A stretch of 16,783 nt of DNA from UBA5448 sp045536965. Its GTDB lineage: Bacteria; Bacillota; Clostridia; Oscillospirales; SIG627. The notes beneath the pieces are model-generated. The model had not been told where the DNA came from and did no database searches. It saw only the letters and a list, made by a program, of their open reading frames with translations. The translations under genes were made by a program, and so were the position numbers. Positions 8,403 through 15,272 of the stretch are shown piece after piece. The DNA lies in the NCBI GenBank assembly GCA_045536965.1, contig JAZSON010000003.1:1-16783 (forward strand), read 5' to 3'. Every line of letters begins with the position of its first letter. Within the stretch, counting starts at the first letter, position 1.

Positions 8403-10375
8403 ATACCGCCGTCACACTCGATAGCTCCGTCGCCTGCTTAAAAGGCGTTGGCCCGCAAAAACAGAGTCGTTTGTCGGCCATCGGCATCTACACACTGCGG
8501 GATCTTCTGTATCATTTTCCCCGCTCATACTGTGACCGTTCACAGATCACACCGCTTCTTTCCGCCCCCGATACCACCGCTACATTTTTGTTAACCGTGT
8601 TCACCAAACCCACCCTCGCCCGTATAGCGGGCGGGAAAACAATCGTCAGCTTCACGGCGGGGGATAACAGTGCGCGTGTGCGCGTTTACTTTTTCCATCA
8701 ACCCTATTTACGCACAGCCTTCGAAGTGGGCGCAACCTATCGCATGAGCGGAAAACTCTCGCGCAAAAACGGGATTTTATCCCTTGCAAACCCTCAATTC
8801 GATCGTAAAAACAACCCTACGGACGACATACTTCCCACCTATCCTTTGACCGAAGGCATTAGCAGCCATGCTCTCTCCCTGTGGTGTCGTGAAGCCTTTT
8901 CTTTGCTCCCCCCCGACGCTTTTCCCGAATCACTTTCGCGTGAAATGATTGAACGCCATCATTTTCTCCCCCTCCGCGATGCACTCTATACCCTGCATTT
9001 TCCCACCTCGGGTGACAATCGTGATGAGGCTCTCCGACGCATGCGTTTTGAAACCCTCTTTCATTTTTCCAAAAAACTTCTTTCACTCCGCAAAAAAAAG
9101 GGCGGCGCAAAAAAACTGCCCTTTCAAAAAATCGATCTCGCTCCCTTTCTGTCCTCCCTGCCCTTTTCTTTGACAGGAGCGCAAAGCCGTGCCATTGAGG
9201 AAATTTGCCGTGATATGTATGCCGCGCCTCACGCCATGAACCGTCTGTTGCAGGGGGATGTCGGCAGCGGAAAAACCGTAGTGGCCGCCGCCGCCGTATA
9301 TCACACCGTAAAAAACGGCTATGCCGCCGCTATGATGGCCCCCACCTCTCTTTTAGCCACCCAACACGCATCCACTTTGGATAAATTGCTTTCTCCCCAC
9401 GGTATCCGTGTCGCGCTGTTAACAGGAAGCACCACCAAAGCGCAGCGGCGAATTTTAGAACAGAAAATCCAAAACAACGAGGTCGATCTGCTTATCGGTA
9501 CCCACGCCCTCTTGGAAGACTGGGTACAAATTCCCCGCCTCGCTCTTGTCATTACCGACGAACAGCATCGTTTCGGCGTCAACCAACGCAAAACACTCGC
9601 CCTTAAAGCCGCCGAAAAAAACATTCTCGTTATGTCGGCAACCCCCATTCCCCGTACCCTCGCCATGTTTATGTATGCCGATCTAAGTATCTCCGTCTTG
9701 GACGAGCTCCCCCCGAATCGCAAACCCATCCAAACATTTTTGGTCACCGAATCCTACCGCGAGCGCATATACAAATTCATCCGCGGTCAAATCGCCGAGG
9801 GTCATCAGGTCTATATCGTCTGCCCCTTTGTCGAAAACGACGATGAAGATGACGAGGACAGAAAAGCGGTGGAAAACTATTTTGAAGTTTTGAAAAACGA
9901 AATATTCCCCGACCTGTCGGTCGGTTATCTCCACGGCAGACAAAAACCCGAAATCAAAGAACAAACCATGGCCGCCTTCGCATCGGGCGAAACCGCTCTG
10001 CTTTTGTCCACCACCGTCATCGAGGTGGGTGTCGATGTGCCCAATGCCACCCTTATGATCATCGAGAATGCGGAACGCTTCGGCCTCTCCCAGCTCCATC
10101 AGCTGCGCGGCCGTGTCGGTCGGGGTGATTCCACCTCCTATTGCGTTCTCTTCTCTTCGGTACATAACCAAAAAACCAAGGAACGTCTCTCCTTCTTTGC
10201 CTCGACAAACAACGGCTTCAAAATCGCCGAGCATGATCTTCTTCGCCGCGGTCCGGGTGACTTTTTCGGCTCCCGTCAATCGGGTGAATGGAATCTCCCC
10301 CTCGGAGACGGATTCGATCTCTCCCTTTTCACCCTTGCCCAAGAAGAAGCCCGCCTTGCCCTAGGCATACAATAA
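8399..10375 (+). CDS. recG: ATP-dependent DNA helicase RecG
   Basis: RecG remodels stalled replication forks and Holliday junctions and removes R-loops. The 658-residue protein (usual 670-690) has the N-terminal wedge/OB region (about 60-150), then superfamily II motifs: Walker A GDVGSGKT (286-293), the DEQH-type box TDEQHRFG (Asp387), SATPIPRTL, and motif VI QLRGRVGRG from residue 568. The C-terminal DLLRRGPGDFFGSRQSG motif is diagnostic for RecG. The ATG lies within the previous gene's stop (ATGA), so its expression depends on the upstream pgeF-ATPase message. It is the last gene of the cluster. Confidence 0.98.
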   Translation: MNTAVTLDSSVACLKGVGPQKQSRLSAIGIYTLRDLLYHFPRSYCDRSQITPLLSAPDTTATFLLTVFTKPTLARIAGGKTIVSFTAGDNSARVRVYFFHQPYLRTAFEVGATYRMSGKLSRKNGILSLANPQFDRKNNPTDDILPTYPLTEGISSHALSLWCREAFSLLPPDAFPESLSREMIERHHFLPLRDALYTLHFPTSGDNRDEALRRMRFETLFHFSKKLLSLRKKKGGAKKLPFQKIDLAPFLSSLPFSLTGAQSRAIEEICRDMYAAPHAMNRLLQGDVGSGKTVVAAAAVYHTVKNGYAAAMMAPTSLLATQHASTLDKLLSPHGIRVALLTGSTTKAQRRILEQKIQNNEVDLLIGTHALLEDWVQIPRLALVITDEQHRFGVNQRKTLALKAAEKNILVMSATPIPRTLAMFMYADLSISVLDELPPNRKPIQTFLVTESYRERIYKFIRGQIAEGHQVYIVCPFVENDDEDDEDRKAVENYFEVLKNEIFPDLSVGYLHGRQKPEIKEQTMAAFASGETALLLSTTVIEVGVDVPNATLMIIENAERFGLSQLHQLRGRVGRGDSTSYCVLFSSVHNQKTKERLSFFASTNNGFKIAEHDLLRRGPGDFFGSRQSGEWNLPLGDGFDLSLFTLAQEEARLALGIQ

Positions 10376-10445
10376 AGCGTTCCCACTCAAAACACCTCCC
10401 CTTGTAAAAAAATATAAAAAACGCTCTCGCTTTTTCCAAAAACAC
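10374..10445 (+). terminator. Possible weak terminator after recG
   Basis: A short inverted repeat (AGCGTT at 10376-10381 with AACGCT at 10430-10435) begins just after the recG stop and is followed by CTCGCTTTTT. The loop of about 48 bases is long and the T-run is not adjacent to the stem, so the call is weak. Confidence 0.3.
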
Positions 10446-10446
10446 C

Positions 10447-10475
10447 TTGACAAACCGCTCTCGGTATGCTAAAAT
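10447..10475 (+). promoter_or_regulatory. Consensus sigma-A promoter for tRNA-Leu
   Basis: TTGACA at 10447-10452 (perfect -35), a 17-base spacer and TAAAAT at 10470-10475 (five of six). A start near 10482 leaves a leader of about 90 bases before the tRNA. Confidence 0.85.
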
Positions 10476-10481
10476 CTTTCG

Positions 10482-10571
10482 TGCTGTCGGTCGTGAACCT
10501 GCAGTTTGTGGAAATGCCTAAATGGCCCACTTCGGTTAGACTGTGCCGTGTAAAAATAACAGTCTGTATAT
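10482..10571 (+). other. Structured leader between promoter and tRNA-Leu
   Basis: About 90 bases that would be transcribed ahead of the tRNA. Two hairpins are visible: GTGG/CCAC enclosing GCC/GGC (10508-10530), and AGACTGT/ACAGTCT (10538-10565). I do not recognise it as a known RNA; it lacks the conserved GGAAGGAAGCAG loop of SRP RNA. It may simply be removed by RNase P. Confidence 0.4.
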
Positions 10572-10658
10572 GCGGGTATGGCGGAATTGGCAGACGCGTT
10601 AGATTCAGGTTCTAATGGTCGCAAGGCTGTGCAGGTTCAAGTCCTGTTACCCGCACCA
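10572..10658 (+). tRNA. tRNA-Leu (anticodon CAG)
   Basis: Acceptor arms GCGGGTA/TACCCGC, discriminator A and an encoded CCA (10656-10658). The anticodon stem TTAGA/TCTAA holds the loop TTCAGGT with anticodon CAG at 10606-10608. There is a long class II variable arm and a T-arm with TTCAAGT. It reads CUG codons. The strong terminator follows directly. Its 3' end is the left boundary of a duplicated segment, and tRNA 3' ends are common insertion points for islands. Confidence 0.97.
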
Positions 10659-10666
10659 AAGCATTC

Positions 10667-10717
10667 AAACCCGAACCTTTTACCGATTGGTGAAACGTTC
10701 GGGTTTGTTGTTTTCTT
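10667..10717 (+). terminator. Strong intrinsic terminator of tRNA-Leu
   Basis: A 10-bp perfect stem (AAACCCGAAC at 10667-10676, GTTCGGGTTT at 10697-10706) continues after one C-C mismatch into seven more pairs closed by a GATT loop. A T-rich tract follows (GTTGTTTTCTT). Confidence 0.88.
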
Positions 10718-10743
10718 AAAAGATGTTAAATAACCTTTGTTTG

Positions 10744-10776
10744 TGGCAGTATATAGCCAGTCGCTCTGTACTGCCA
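10744..10776 (+). repeat. Second hairpin of copy 1 (partly decayed)
   Basis: Arms beginning TGGCAGTATATAG pair with CTCTGTACTGCCA with one wobble and one mismatch. The same position in copy 2 forms a perfect 14-bp stem, so copy 1 appears to be the drifted version. It may be an additional terminator; CTTCTTCGTTTTT follows. Confidence 0.6.
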
Positions 10777-10807
10777 CTTCTTCGTTTTTAATGATTTTCG
10801 TGCATAA

Positions 10808-11151
10808 TCAGAATTGTTTTCTTGATCATAGCTAAAGCGTTTTTAAACTATTAGCCTTTAGATAGTATTAGTTATACAATCAACGGATACACTAAAGTTT
10901 TAGCATAACGTATTTTCTATACTTCTGTTTTTTGTAATTTTCACATATTTTAAAATACAGGTATGATCTTTCAACAAAACTTTACATTTTAAAACAATTT
11001 ATGCTGATTTGCTTTTAAAAACAAACCCAAAAGAAAGATTTTGCAACTTGTGGTTGCGCTCTTTTATAATTAAAGTTGGTAGATATATATATTTATATCT
11101 GTTAAAATTGATGTTGTTGATGAATGATATCAGTGAACACAGCATTAAAAT
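10808..11151. other. AT-rich intergenic stretch without a gene
   Basis: About 340 bp of AT-rich sequence between the tRNA terminator module and the HTH-mutase gene. I see no credible reading frame; a 14-codon frame at 11111-11155 lacks a ribosome site. Apart from the promoter at 11041-11070 nothing is recognisable. Confidence 0.6.
11041..11070 (+). promoter_or_regulatory. Probable sigma-A promoter for the HTH-mutase operon
   Basis: TTGCAA (11041-11046, four of six) and a perfect TATAAT (11065-11070), 18 bases apart. It is about 95 bases upstream of the start codon, leaving a leader in which the gene's own HTH domain could bind. That autoregulation is inference. Confidence 0.55.
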
Positions 11152-11169
11152 ATGAAAGGCGGTTTATAT

Positions 11170-12792
11170 ATGACTCTTGGAGAAAAAATAGTGAATCTCC
11201 GTATGAACATAGGTCTCTCTCAAGAAGAACTTGCGGAAAAAGTAAATGTTTCGCGTCAATCCGTTTCTAAATGGGAAATGAATCAGGCTTTACCTCAAAT
11301 AGATAAGGTTTTAATACTTTGCGAATTGTTCAACGTTTCTACCGATGCGTTATTACTTGATAAAATCGAGGTTAAAGCACAAAGCAAATCGGAAAATAAG
11401 GGACTTAAATATTTTGGTACCGATGGTTTCAGAGGTGAGGCAAACCTTAACCTTACTTCTCTTCAGGCATACAAAGTTGGTAGATTTTTAGGCTGGTATT
11501 TCTCGTCACCTCTTTCTGGCTGCGACAAGCCTAACTATCGTCCGCGCATTGTTATAGGCAAAGACACCAGACGATCAAGCTATATGATTGAATATTCTAT
11601 CGTGGCAGGTATCACTGCTTCAGGCGCAGATGCATATATGCTTCATGTAACTACAACACCCAGTGTTTCCTATGTTATCCGTCAAGATGAATTTGATTGC
11701 GGTATTATGATCACCGCTTCGCACAATCCTTTCTACGACAACGGAATTAAGGTGATCAACCGTTACGGCGAAAAGTTAGACGACGAAACAACCGCTTTGA
11801 TAGAAGCTTATCTTGACTCTGATTTAAAATCGCTTGGAGTATCGGGCGACGATTTGCCCCTTGCTACCAGAAGTAAAATAGGCTGTATTGTAGACTATGT
11901 ATCGGGAAGAAACAGATATTTGGGTTATCTTATCTCTCTTGCTTCTAACTCATACAAGAAGCTCAGAATTGGTCTTGATTGTGCTAACGGCGCATCCTGG
12001 ATGATAGCTAAAAGCGTGTTTAGTGCAATCGGCGCACAGACCTATGTTATTGGTGCTGAGCCTGACGGTCTTAATGTAAATCAAAACTGCGGTTCAACAC
12101 ATATCGAAAATCTCTGCAATTTTGTGAAGGAAAAACATCTCGATATGGGCTTTGCGTTTGACGGTGATGCAGACAGATGTTTAGCGGTTGACGAAAAGGG
12201 CAACATAATAGACGGAGACACGATTATGTATATATTGGCAAAGCGCCTCAAAAACAGAGGTATGCTGAACGACAACACCGTTGTAGCAACCATTATGTCT
12301 AACAGCGGTTTTGTTGCTGCTCTCAAAGCAATAGGCATTAAATGCGTACAAACCACCGTTGGCGACCGCTTTGTTTATGAATGTATGCAGAAGAACGGTT
12401 ATTCTTTAGGCGGCGAGCAGTCGGGCCATATTATTCTAAAAAAATATGCTACCACCGGTGATGGCATTTTAACAGCAATTATGTTGGCTGAAGAAGTTTG
12501 TGATTCCAAACTCACTCTCAGCCAGCTTGCAGAACCCGTTGTGCTCTATCCTCAAAAGACAAAAAACCTTCGCGTTAAGGATAAGACAGCTGTTCTAAAT
12601 GACGCGGCTGTTTTAGCTTCTAAGGAAGAGGTCGAAAAGCTTATTGACGGCAAGGGCAGAGTATTGCTCCGTCAAAGCGGTACCGAGCCGGTAATTCGCA
12701 TTATGGTTGAGGCAGAAAGTGAAGAACTGTGCGACAAATATATTAATATGGTTGCACAAGCCGTAATCGAAAGGGGCTATTTAAGTGAATAA
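11170..12792 (+). CDS. XRE-type HTH domain fused to a GlmM-like phosphohexomutase
   Basis: The 540-residue protein has two parts. Residues 1-62 are a Cro/C1-type helix-turn-helix (LGEKIVNLRMNIGLSQEELA, then VSRQSVSKWEMNQALP). After a short polar linker, residues 79-540 are a complete alpha-D-phosphohexomutase most like phosphoglucosamine mutase: FGTDGFRG near the start, phosphoserine loop TASHNP (Ser184), metal loop DGDADR (331-336), sugar loop GGEQSGH (Glu416) and phosphate loop RQSGTEP (501-507). All catalytic motifs are intact, so it should interconvert hexosamine or hexose 6- and 1-phosphates. I chose the ATG at 11170 because AAAGGCGG lies seven bases upstream; the ATG at 11152 has no site. 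Codon use is more AT-rich than in the dut-recG genes. The next gene overlaps by 8 bases. Confidence 0.92.
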   Translation: MTLGEKIVNLRMNIGLSQEELAEKVNVSRQSVSKWEMNQALPQIDKVLILCELFNVSTDALLLDKIEVKAQSKSENKGLKYFGTDGFRGEANLNLTSLQAYKVGRFLGWYFSSPLSGCDKPNYRPRIVIGKDTRRSSYMIEYSIVAGITASGADAYMLHVTTTPSVSYVIRQDEFDCGIMITASHNPFYDNGIKVINRYGEKLDDETTALIEAYLDSDLKSLGVSGDDLPLATRSKIGCIVDYVSGRNRYLGYLISLASNSYKKLRIGLDCANGASWMIAKSVFSAIGAQTYVIGAEPDGLNVNQNCGSTHIENLCNFVKEKHLDMGFAFDGDADRCLAVDEKGNIIDGDTIMYILAKRLKNRGMLNDNTVVATIMSNSGFVAALKAIGIKCVQTTVGDRFVYECMQKNGYSLGGEQSGHIILKKYATTGDGILTAIMLAEEVCDSKLTLSQLAEPVVLYPQKTKNLRVKDKTAVLNDAAVLASKEEVEKLIDGKGRVLLRQSGTEPVIRIMVEAESEELCDKYINMVAQAVIERGYLSE

Positions 12793-13453
12793 ACAGGTGA
12801 AAACCAAGGAGCTTTTTAACTGCACCACCGAATATCTTGCACCCCTTTTTAACTCCTGCGAATATCCGTGGGAAATGCTACCGAAAATCAAGGAATATAT
12901 ACTTTCTCTTATAGAAAAAGGTATAGCGGGGTATATAAAATATTCCGATAATGTGCTTATAGGCGAGAATGTTAAGATATATCCCACTGCTACTATTGAG
13001 GGACCGGCCATTATAGGATCAGGTTCAGAGGTTCGTCCGGGTGCATTTATCAGAGGCAGTGTTATCACAGGAGAAAACTGTGTTTTAGGAAATTCTTCAG
13101 AATTTAAAAACTGCATTTTACTGGAAAAGGTTCAGGCTCCCCACTATAACTATGTAGGCGACTCTGTAATGGGTAATTTTACCCACTTGGGAGCCGGCTC
13201 GATATGTTCTAATTTGAAGACCGACAAAAAGCCTGTTGTAATACACGGCGACAGGGATTACAACACAACGCTTCGCAAAGTCGGTGCAATTCTCGCTGAC
13301 TATGCCGATGTAGGTTCAGGTTGTGTTTTAAATCCAGGTACTGTTATTGGTAGAAACTCATCTGTATATCCCATATGCTCTTTAAGAGGCGTGATCCCTG
13401 CCGGCTGTATAGTAAAATCTATGAATAACATTGTAGTTAGAATAGAGGACTAA
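12785..13453 (+). CDS. Left-handed beta-helix acyltransferase resembling the GlmU C-terminal domain
   Basis: The 222-residue protein has a helical N-terminal part (about 1-52) and then hexapeptide repeats of a left-handed beta-helix (about 55-215: GENVKIYPTATIEGPAIIGSG and following). HYNYVGDSVMG (120-130) and HLGAGSICSN (134-143) correspond to the acetyltransferase active-site region of GlmU, with His120 at the catalytic position. The N-terminal uridylyltransferase fold of GlmU, with its LAAGxGTRM motif, is absent. Similar proteins are often labelled 'UDP-GlcNAc pyrophosphorylase', which this sequence does not support. The likely reaction is acetyl-CoA + GlcN-1-P to GlcNAc-1-P. The GTG start at 12785 overlaps the mutase stop by 8 bases and has AAAGGGG eight bases upstream. 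Confidence 0.85.
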   Translation: MNKQVKTKELFNCTTEYLAPLFNSCEYPWEMLPKIKEYILSLIEKGIAGYIKYSDNVLIGENVKIYPTATIEGPAIIGSGSEVRPGAFIRGSVITGENCVLGNSSEFKNCILLEKVQAPHYNYVGDSVMGNFTHLGAGSICSNLKTDKKPVVIHGDRDYNTTLRKVGAILADYADVGSGCVLNPGTVIGRNSSVYPICSLRGVIPAGCIVKSMNNIVVRIED

Positions 13454-13491
13454 TTCTATAAATTCATCAATCAAAAATAAGGGAACGAGAA

Positions 13492-13520
13492 AACCGTTAC
13501 TCTAAAAGAGGTAAACGGTT
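13492..13520 (+). repeat. Hairpin downstream of the acyltransferase gene
   Basis: AACCGTTAC pairs with GTAAACGGTT through one bulge, and inner TCT/AGA pairs close an A-rich loop, giving about 12 pairs. No T-run follows, so it is not a standard terminator. It lies 20 bases before the second copy of the direct repeat. Confidence 0.6.
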
Positions 13521-13554
13521 CGATTATAGAATGCTCCGGCGCACCAAAGCATTC

Positions 13555-13605
13555 AAACCCGAACCTTTTACCAATTGGTGAAACGTTCGGGTTTGTTGTT
13601 TTCTT
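13555..13605 (+). terminator. Intrinsic terminator (copy of the tRNA-Leu terminator)
   Basis: The same 10-bp plus 7-bp stem as at 10667-10706; the only change in the hairpin is in its loop region (G to A). It is followed by GTTGTTTTCTT. Here it would terminate the HTH-mutase/acyltransferase transcript. Confidence 0.85.
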
Positions 13606-13630
13606 AAAAGATGTTTAATAGCCTTTGTTT

Positions 13631-13676
13631 GTGGCAGTACAGAGTTAGTCGCTCTGTACTGCCACTTCTTCGTTTC
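13631..13676 (+). terminator. Second hairpin of copy 2, perfect 14-bp stem
   Basis: GTGGCAGTACAGAG (13631-13644) and CTCTGTACTGCCAC (13652-13665) form a perfect stem with a 7-base loop, followed by TTCTTCGTTT. It may be a terminator working in either direction; the T-run is weak. Confidence 0.55.
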
Positions 13677-13707
13677 AATCAATTTCGCACATAAAGGGGA
13701 TTTTGAA

Positions 13708-14613
13708 ATGAAGACTAAAAAAGCACCTAAGACTAACACAAGATCAAGAATCATTTTCTTTTCTATCGCGCTTATATACAATCTATTACTCGGCTTGTAC
13801 CTGAAAGACTTTCTTGTGCTTTCATCTATACTGTTGACGTTCTATTTACTCTCGGCGTTGCCGACATTATTTTTCGTCCTGAAAATACGGTCAACACCTA
13901 TGCGCACAATCGTGTTTGTTGTTTTGTTTTTCGTTGTGATAATGAGTATCTTCGGTTTCGCATATTGCAGTAGGCTTCTGTCGATTATGACTATGGTTAC
14001 TACTATTGCTGAACTGATGTATCTGGGTATTGTGGATGACAGCTCCGGCAAGGACACTTTGCTGACGAAAATTTTTGTATTGGCAGTTTCGATATTTATT
14101 ATTGCGACTCTTATCCTCTCATATAATTTCGTCTGCAAACCGGAATCCCCGTACCTTTTGAACGGCGGTGCAACGCTATGGGACACACAGACGGAAGAAC
14201 TTGCCGACGAAATTTGTGCAGACAGTGATACCGATGCAGAAAAGGTGCAGGTAATCTATAACTGGATGATAGCGAACTTTGAATATGATTACAACTACAA
14301 AGTCCTACTCCAATACTTTGATGTTCGAAGAACATTGAGTACCCGAAAGGGTGTTTGCTATGATTTTGCAAATCTGTTTGCTGTGCTTTGCCGCAGTCAG
14401 AGTATTCCTTGCTATGTTGTAGACGTGACACCCTATGATCGCTCAACCGCCAGCCACACTTGGAACCGTGTTTACTATGACGGTTTCTGGTGGGATGTGG
14501 ACGTAACAAATGACATTTCTTGTACTGCAAGTGGAAAAACACTTTACGGTTTTCGCAAACTGGACGATGCCTCTGCACCCGATAAGGACTATTTGATAAC
14601 GAAAATATATTAA
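13708..14613 (+). CDS. Membrane-anchored transglutaminase-like protein
   Basis: The 301-residue protein has about five hydrophobic helices in its first half (about 14-31, 36-59, 65-86, 89-108, 121-140), then a transglutaminase-like (cysteine protease fold) domain at about 150-285. The catalytic triad is present: Cys217 in RKGVCYDFANL, His250 in ASHTWNRVYYDGFWW, and Asp265 in WWDVDVTND. Bacterial proteins of this type are thought to act as peptidases or cross-linkers at the cell surface; the substrate is unknown. The start at 13708 has AAAGGGG seven to eight bases upstream. It begins right after repeat copy 2. Its codon use is AT-rich, like the rest of the island. No terminator is evident after it. 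Confidence 0.88.
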   Translation: MKTKKAPKTNTRSRIIFFSIALIYNLLLGLYLKDFLVLSSILLTFYLLSALPTLFFVLKIRSTPMRTIVFVVLFFVVIMSIFGFAYCSRLLSIMTMVTTIAELMYLGIVDDSSGKDTLLTKIFVLAVSIFIIATLILSYNFVCKPESPYLLNGGATLWDTQTEELADEICADSDTDAEKVQVIYNWMIANFEYDYNYKVLLQYFDVRRTLSTRKGVCYDFANLFAVLCRSQSIPCYVVDVTPYDRSTASHTWNRVYYDGFWWDVDVTNDISCTASGKTLYGFRKLDDASAPDKDYLITKIY

Positions 14614-14640
14614 TAACGAAAGAAATATTCAGATTGGATT

Positions 14641-14664
14641 CGCACCAAGATTGTTTTCTTGAAA
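14641..14664 (+). repeat. Possible third remnant of the CGCACCA boundary
   Basis: CGCACCAAGATTGTTTTCTT resembles the repeat copies with their terminator stem deleted: CGCACCAA, then TTGTTTTCTT and AAA. It is short, so chance is possible. It lies between the transglutaminase gene and the integrase remnant. Confidence 0.35.
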
Positions 14665-14687
14665 CATGAGTGCGATTACCATATTAC
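14659..14687 (+). promoter_or_regulatory. Possible promoter for the integrase remnant
   Basis: TTGAAA (14659-14664) and TATTAC (14682-14687) with a 17-base spacer; only four of six bases match at the -10. Confidence 0.3.
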
Positions 14688-14746
14688 TTATATAGTGGAA
14701 CAGATGTCTACAATTCCATGCTAAAATATATACGGAGGTATACAAC

Positions 14747-15271
14747 ATGGAACGAAAAATCACAAGAGAACTATTGAAAGATTTTGAAAAAAATATGCTT
14801 GAGGACGAAAAGAGCAATGCAACGGTCGAAAAGTATTTGCGCGATCTACACTGCTTTGTTAATTTTGTAAACGACAGAGCAATTGACAAGGGGCTTGTTT
14901 TGGAATACAAAGCAGAGCTTGCTCATAACTATGCCCTTACAAGCGCAAATTCTATGCTTGCCGCACTGAATGCATTTTTGCACTTTGTTGGTTGGTTTGA
15001 CTGCTGTGTAAAACAGTTCAAAATCCAGAAGAAGGCATTTTGCTCAGAGGAAAAGGAACTCAGTAAAGAGGAATACCTATCCCTTGTCAGAACAGCCGAA
15101 AACAAAAACAATGAACGTCTGTCATTACTGATTCAAACGATCTGCGGCACAGGCATTTGTGTCAGCGAAGTCGAGTACATTACGGTGGAAGCGGCATATA
15201 GGGGTGAGGCCATTGTTTCCTGCAAGGGCAAAACACGACGAGTTTTTATCGTATCCGCATTGCGTAAATAA
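14747..15271 (+). pseudogene. Truncated tyrosine recombinase/integrase
   Basis: The 174 residues cover the SAM-like core-binding domain (about 1-95, with KYLRDLHCFVNFV) and the beginning of the catalytic domain (LSKEEYLSLVRTA, then GTGICVSE and CKGKTRRVFI). Working enzymes have about 290 residues and need an R-K-H-R-H-Y set. Here the first Arg, expected in GTGIRVSE, is Cys138 (codon TGT where CGT would be Arg), the beta-strand Lys is present, and the HxLRH box and nucleophilic Tyr are missing beyond a TAA at 15269. It is most likely dead. The ribosome site GGAGG (14734-14738) is well placed. It supports an integrase-mobilised origin for the region. Confidence 0.85.
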
Positions 15272-15272
15272 C

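Larger units (their letters stand above)
10652..10807 (+). repeat. Direct repeat, copy 1 (tRNA-Leu tail, terminator and second hairpin)
   Basis: Starts with the last bases of the tRNA (CGCACCA) and continues through the terminator and a second hairpin to CATAA. Copy 2 lies 2888 bp downstream (13540-13694). I count about seven substitutions in the first 130 bases, then a more diverged tail with a one-base indel. It marks the left edge of an inserted cassette. Confidence 0.9.
13540..13694 (+). repeat. Direct repeat, copy 2
   Basis: Begins CGCACCAAAGCATTC exactly as at the tRNA-Leu end and matches copy 1 (10652-10807) for about 155 bases. No tRNA body precedes it. It ends just before the ribosome site of the next gene. 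Confidence 0.9.

Noticed and set aside
9683..10342. A 219-codon minus-strand frame inside recG
   Set aside because: RecG motifs run continuously on the other strand, and this frame has no family features.
10482..10571. SRP (4.5S) or 6S RNA in the tRNA leader
   Set aside because: The conserved SRP apical loop is missing and there is no long closing stem with a central bubble as in 6S RNA.
13485..13550. A second, intact tRNA gene
   Set aside because: GGTTCG and a terminal CCGGCGCACCA are present, but no T-stem, anticodon stem or matching 5' acceptor can be formed.
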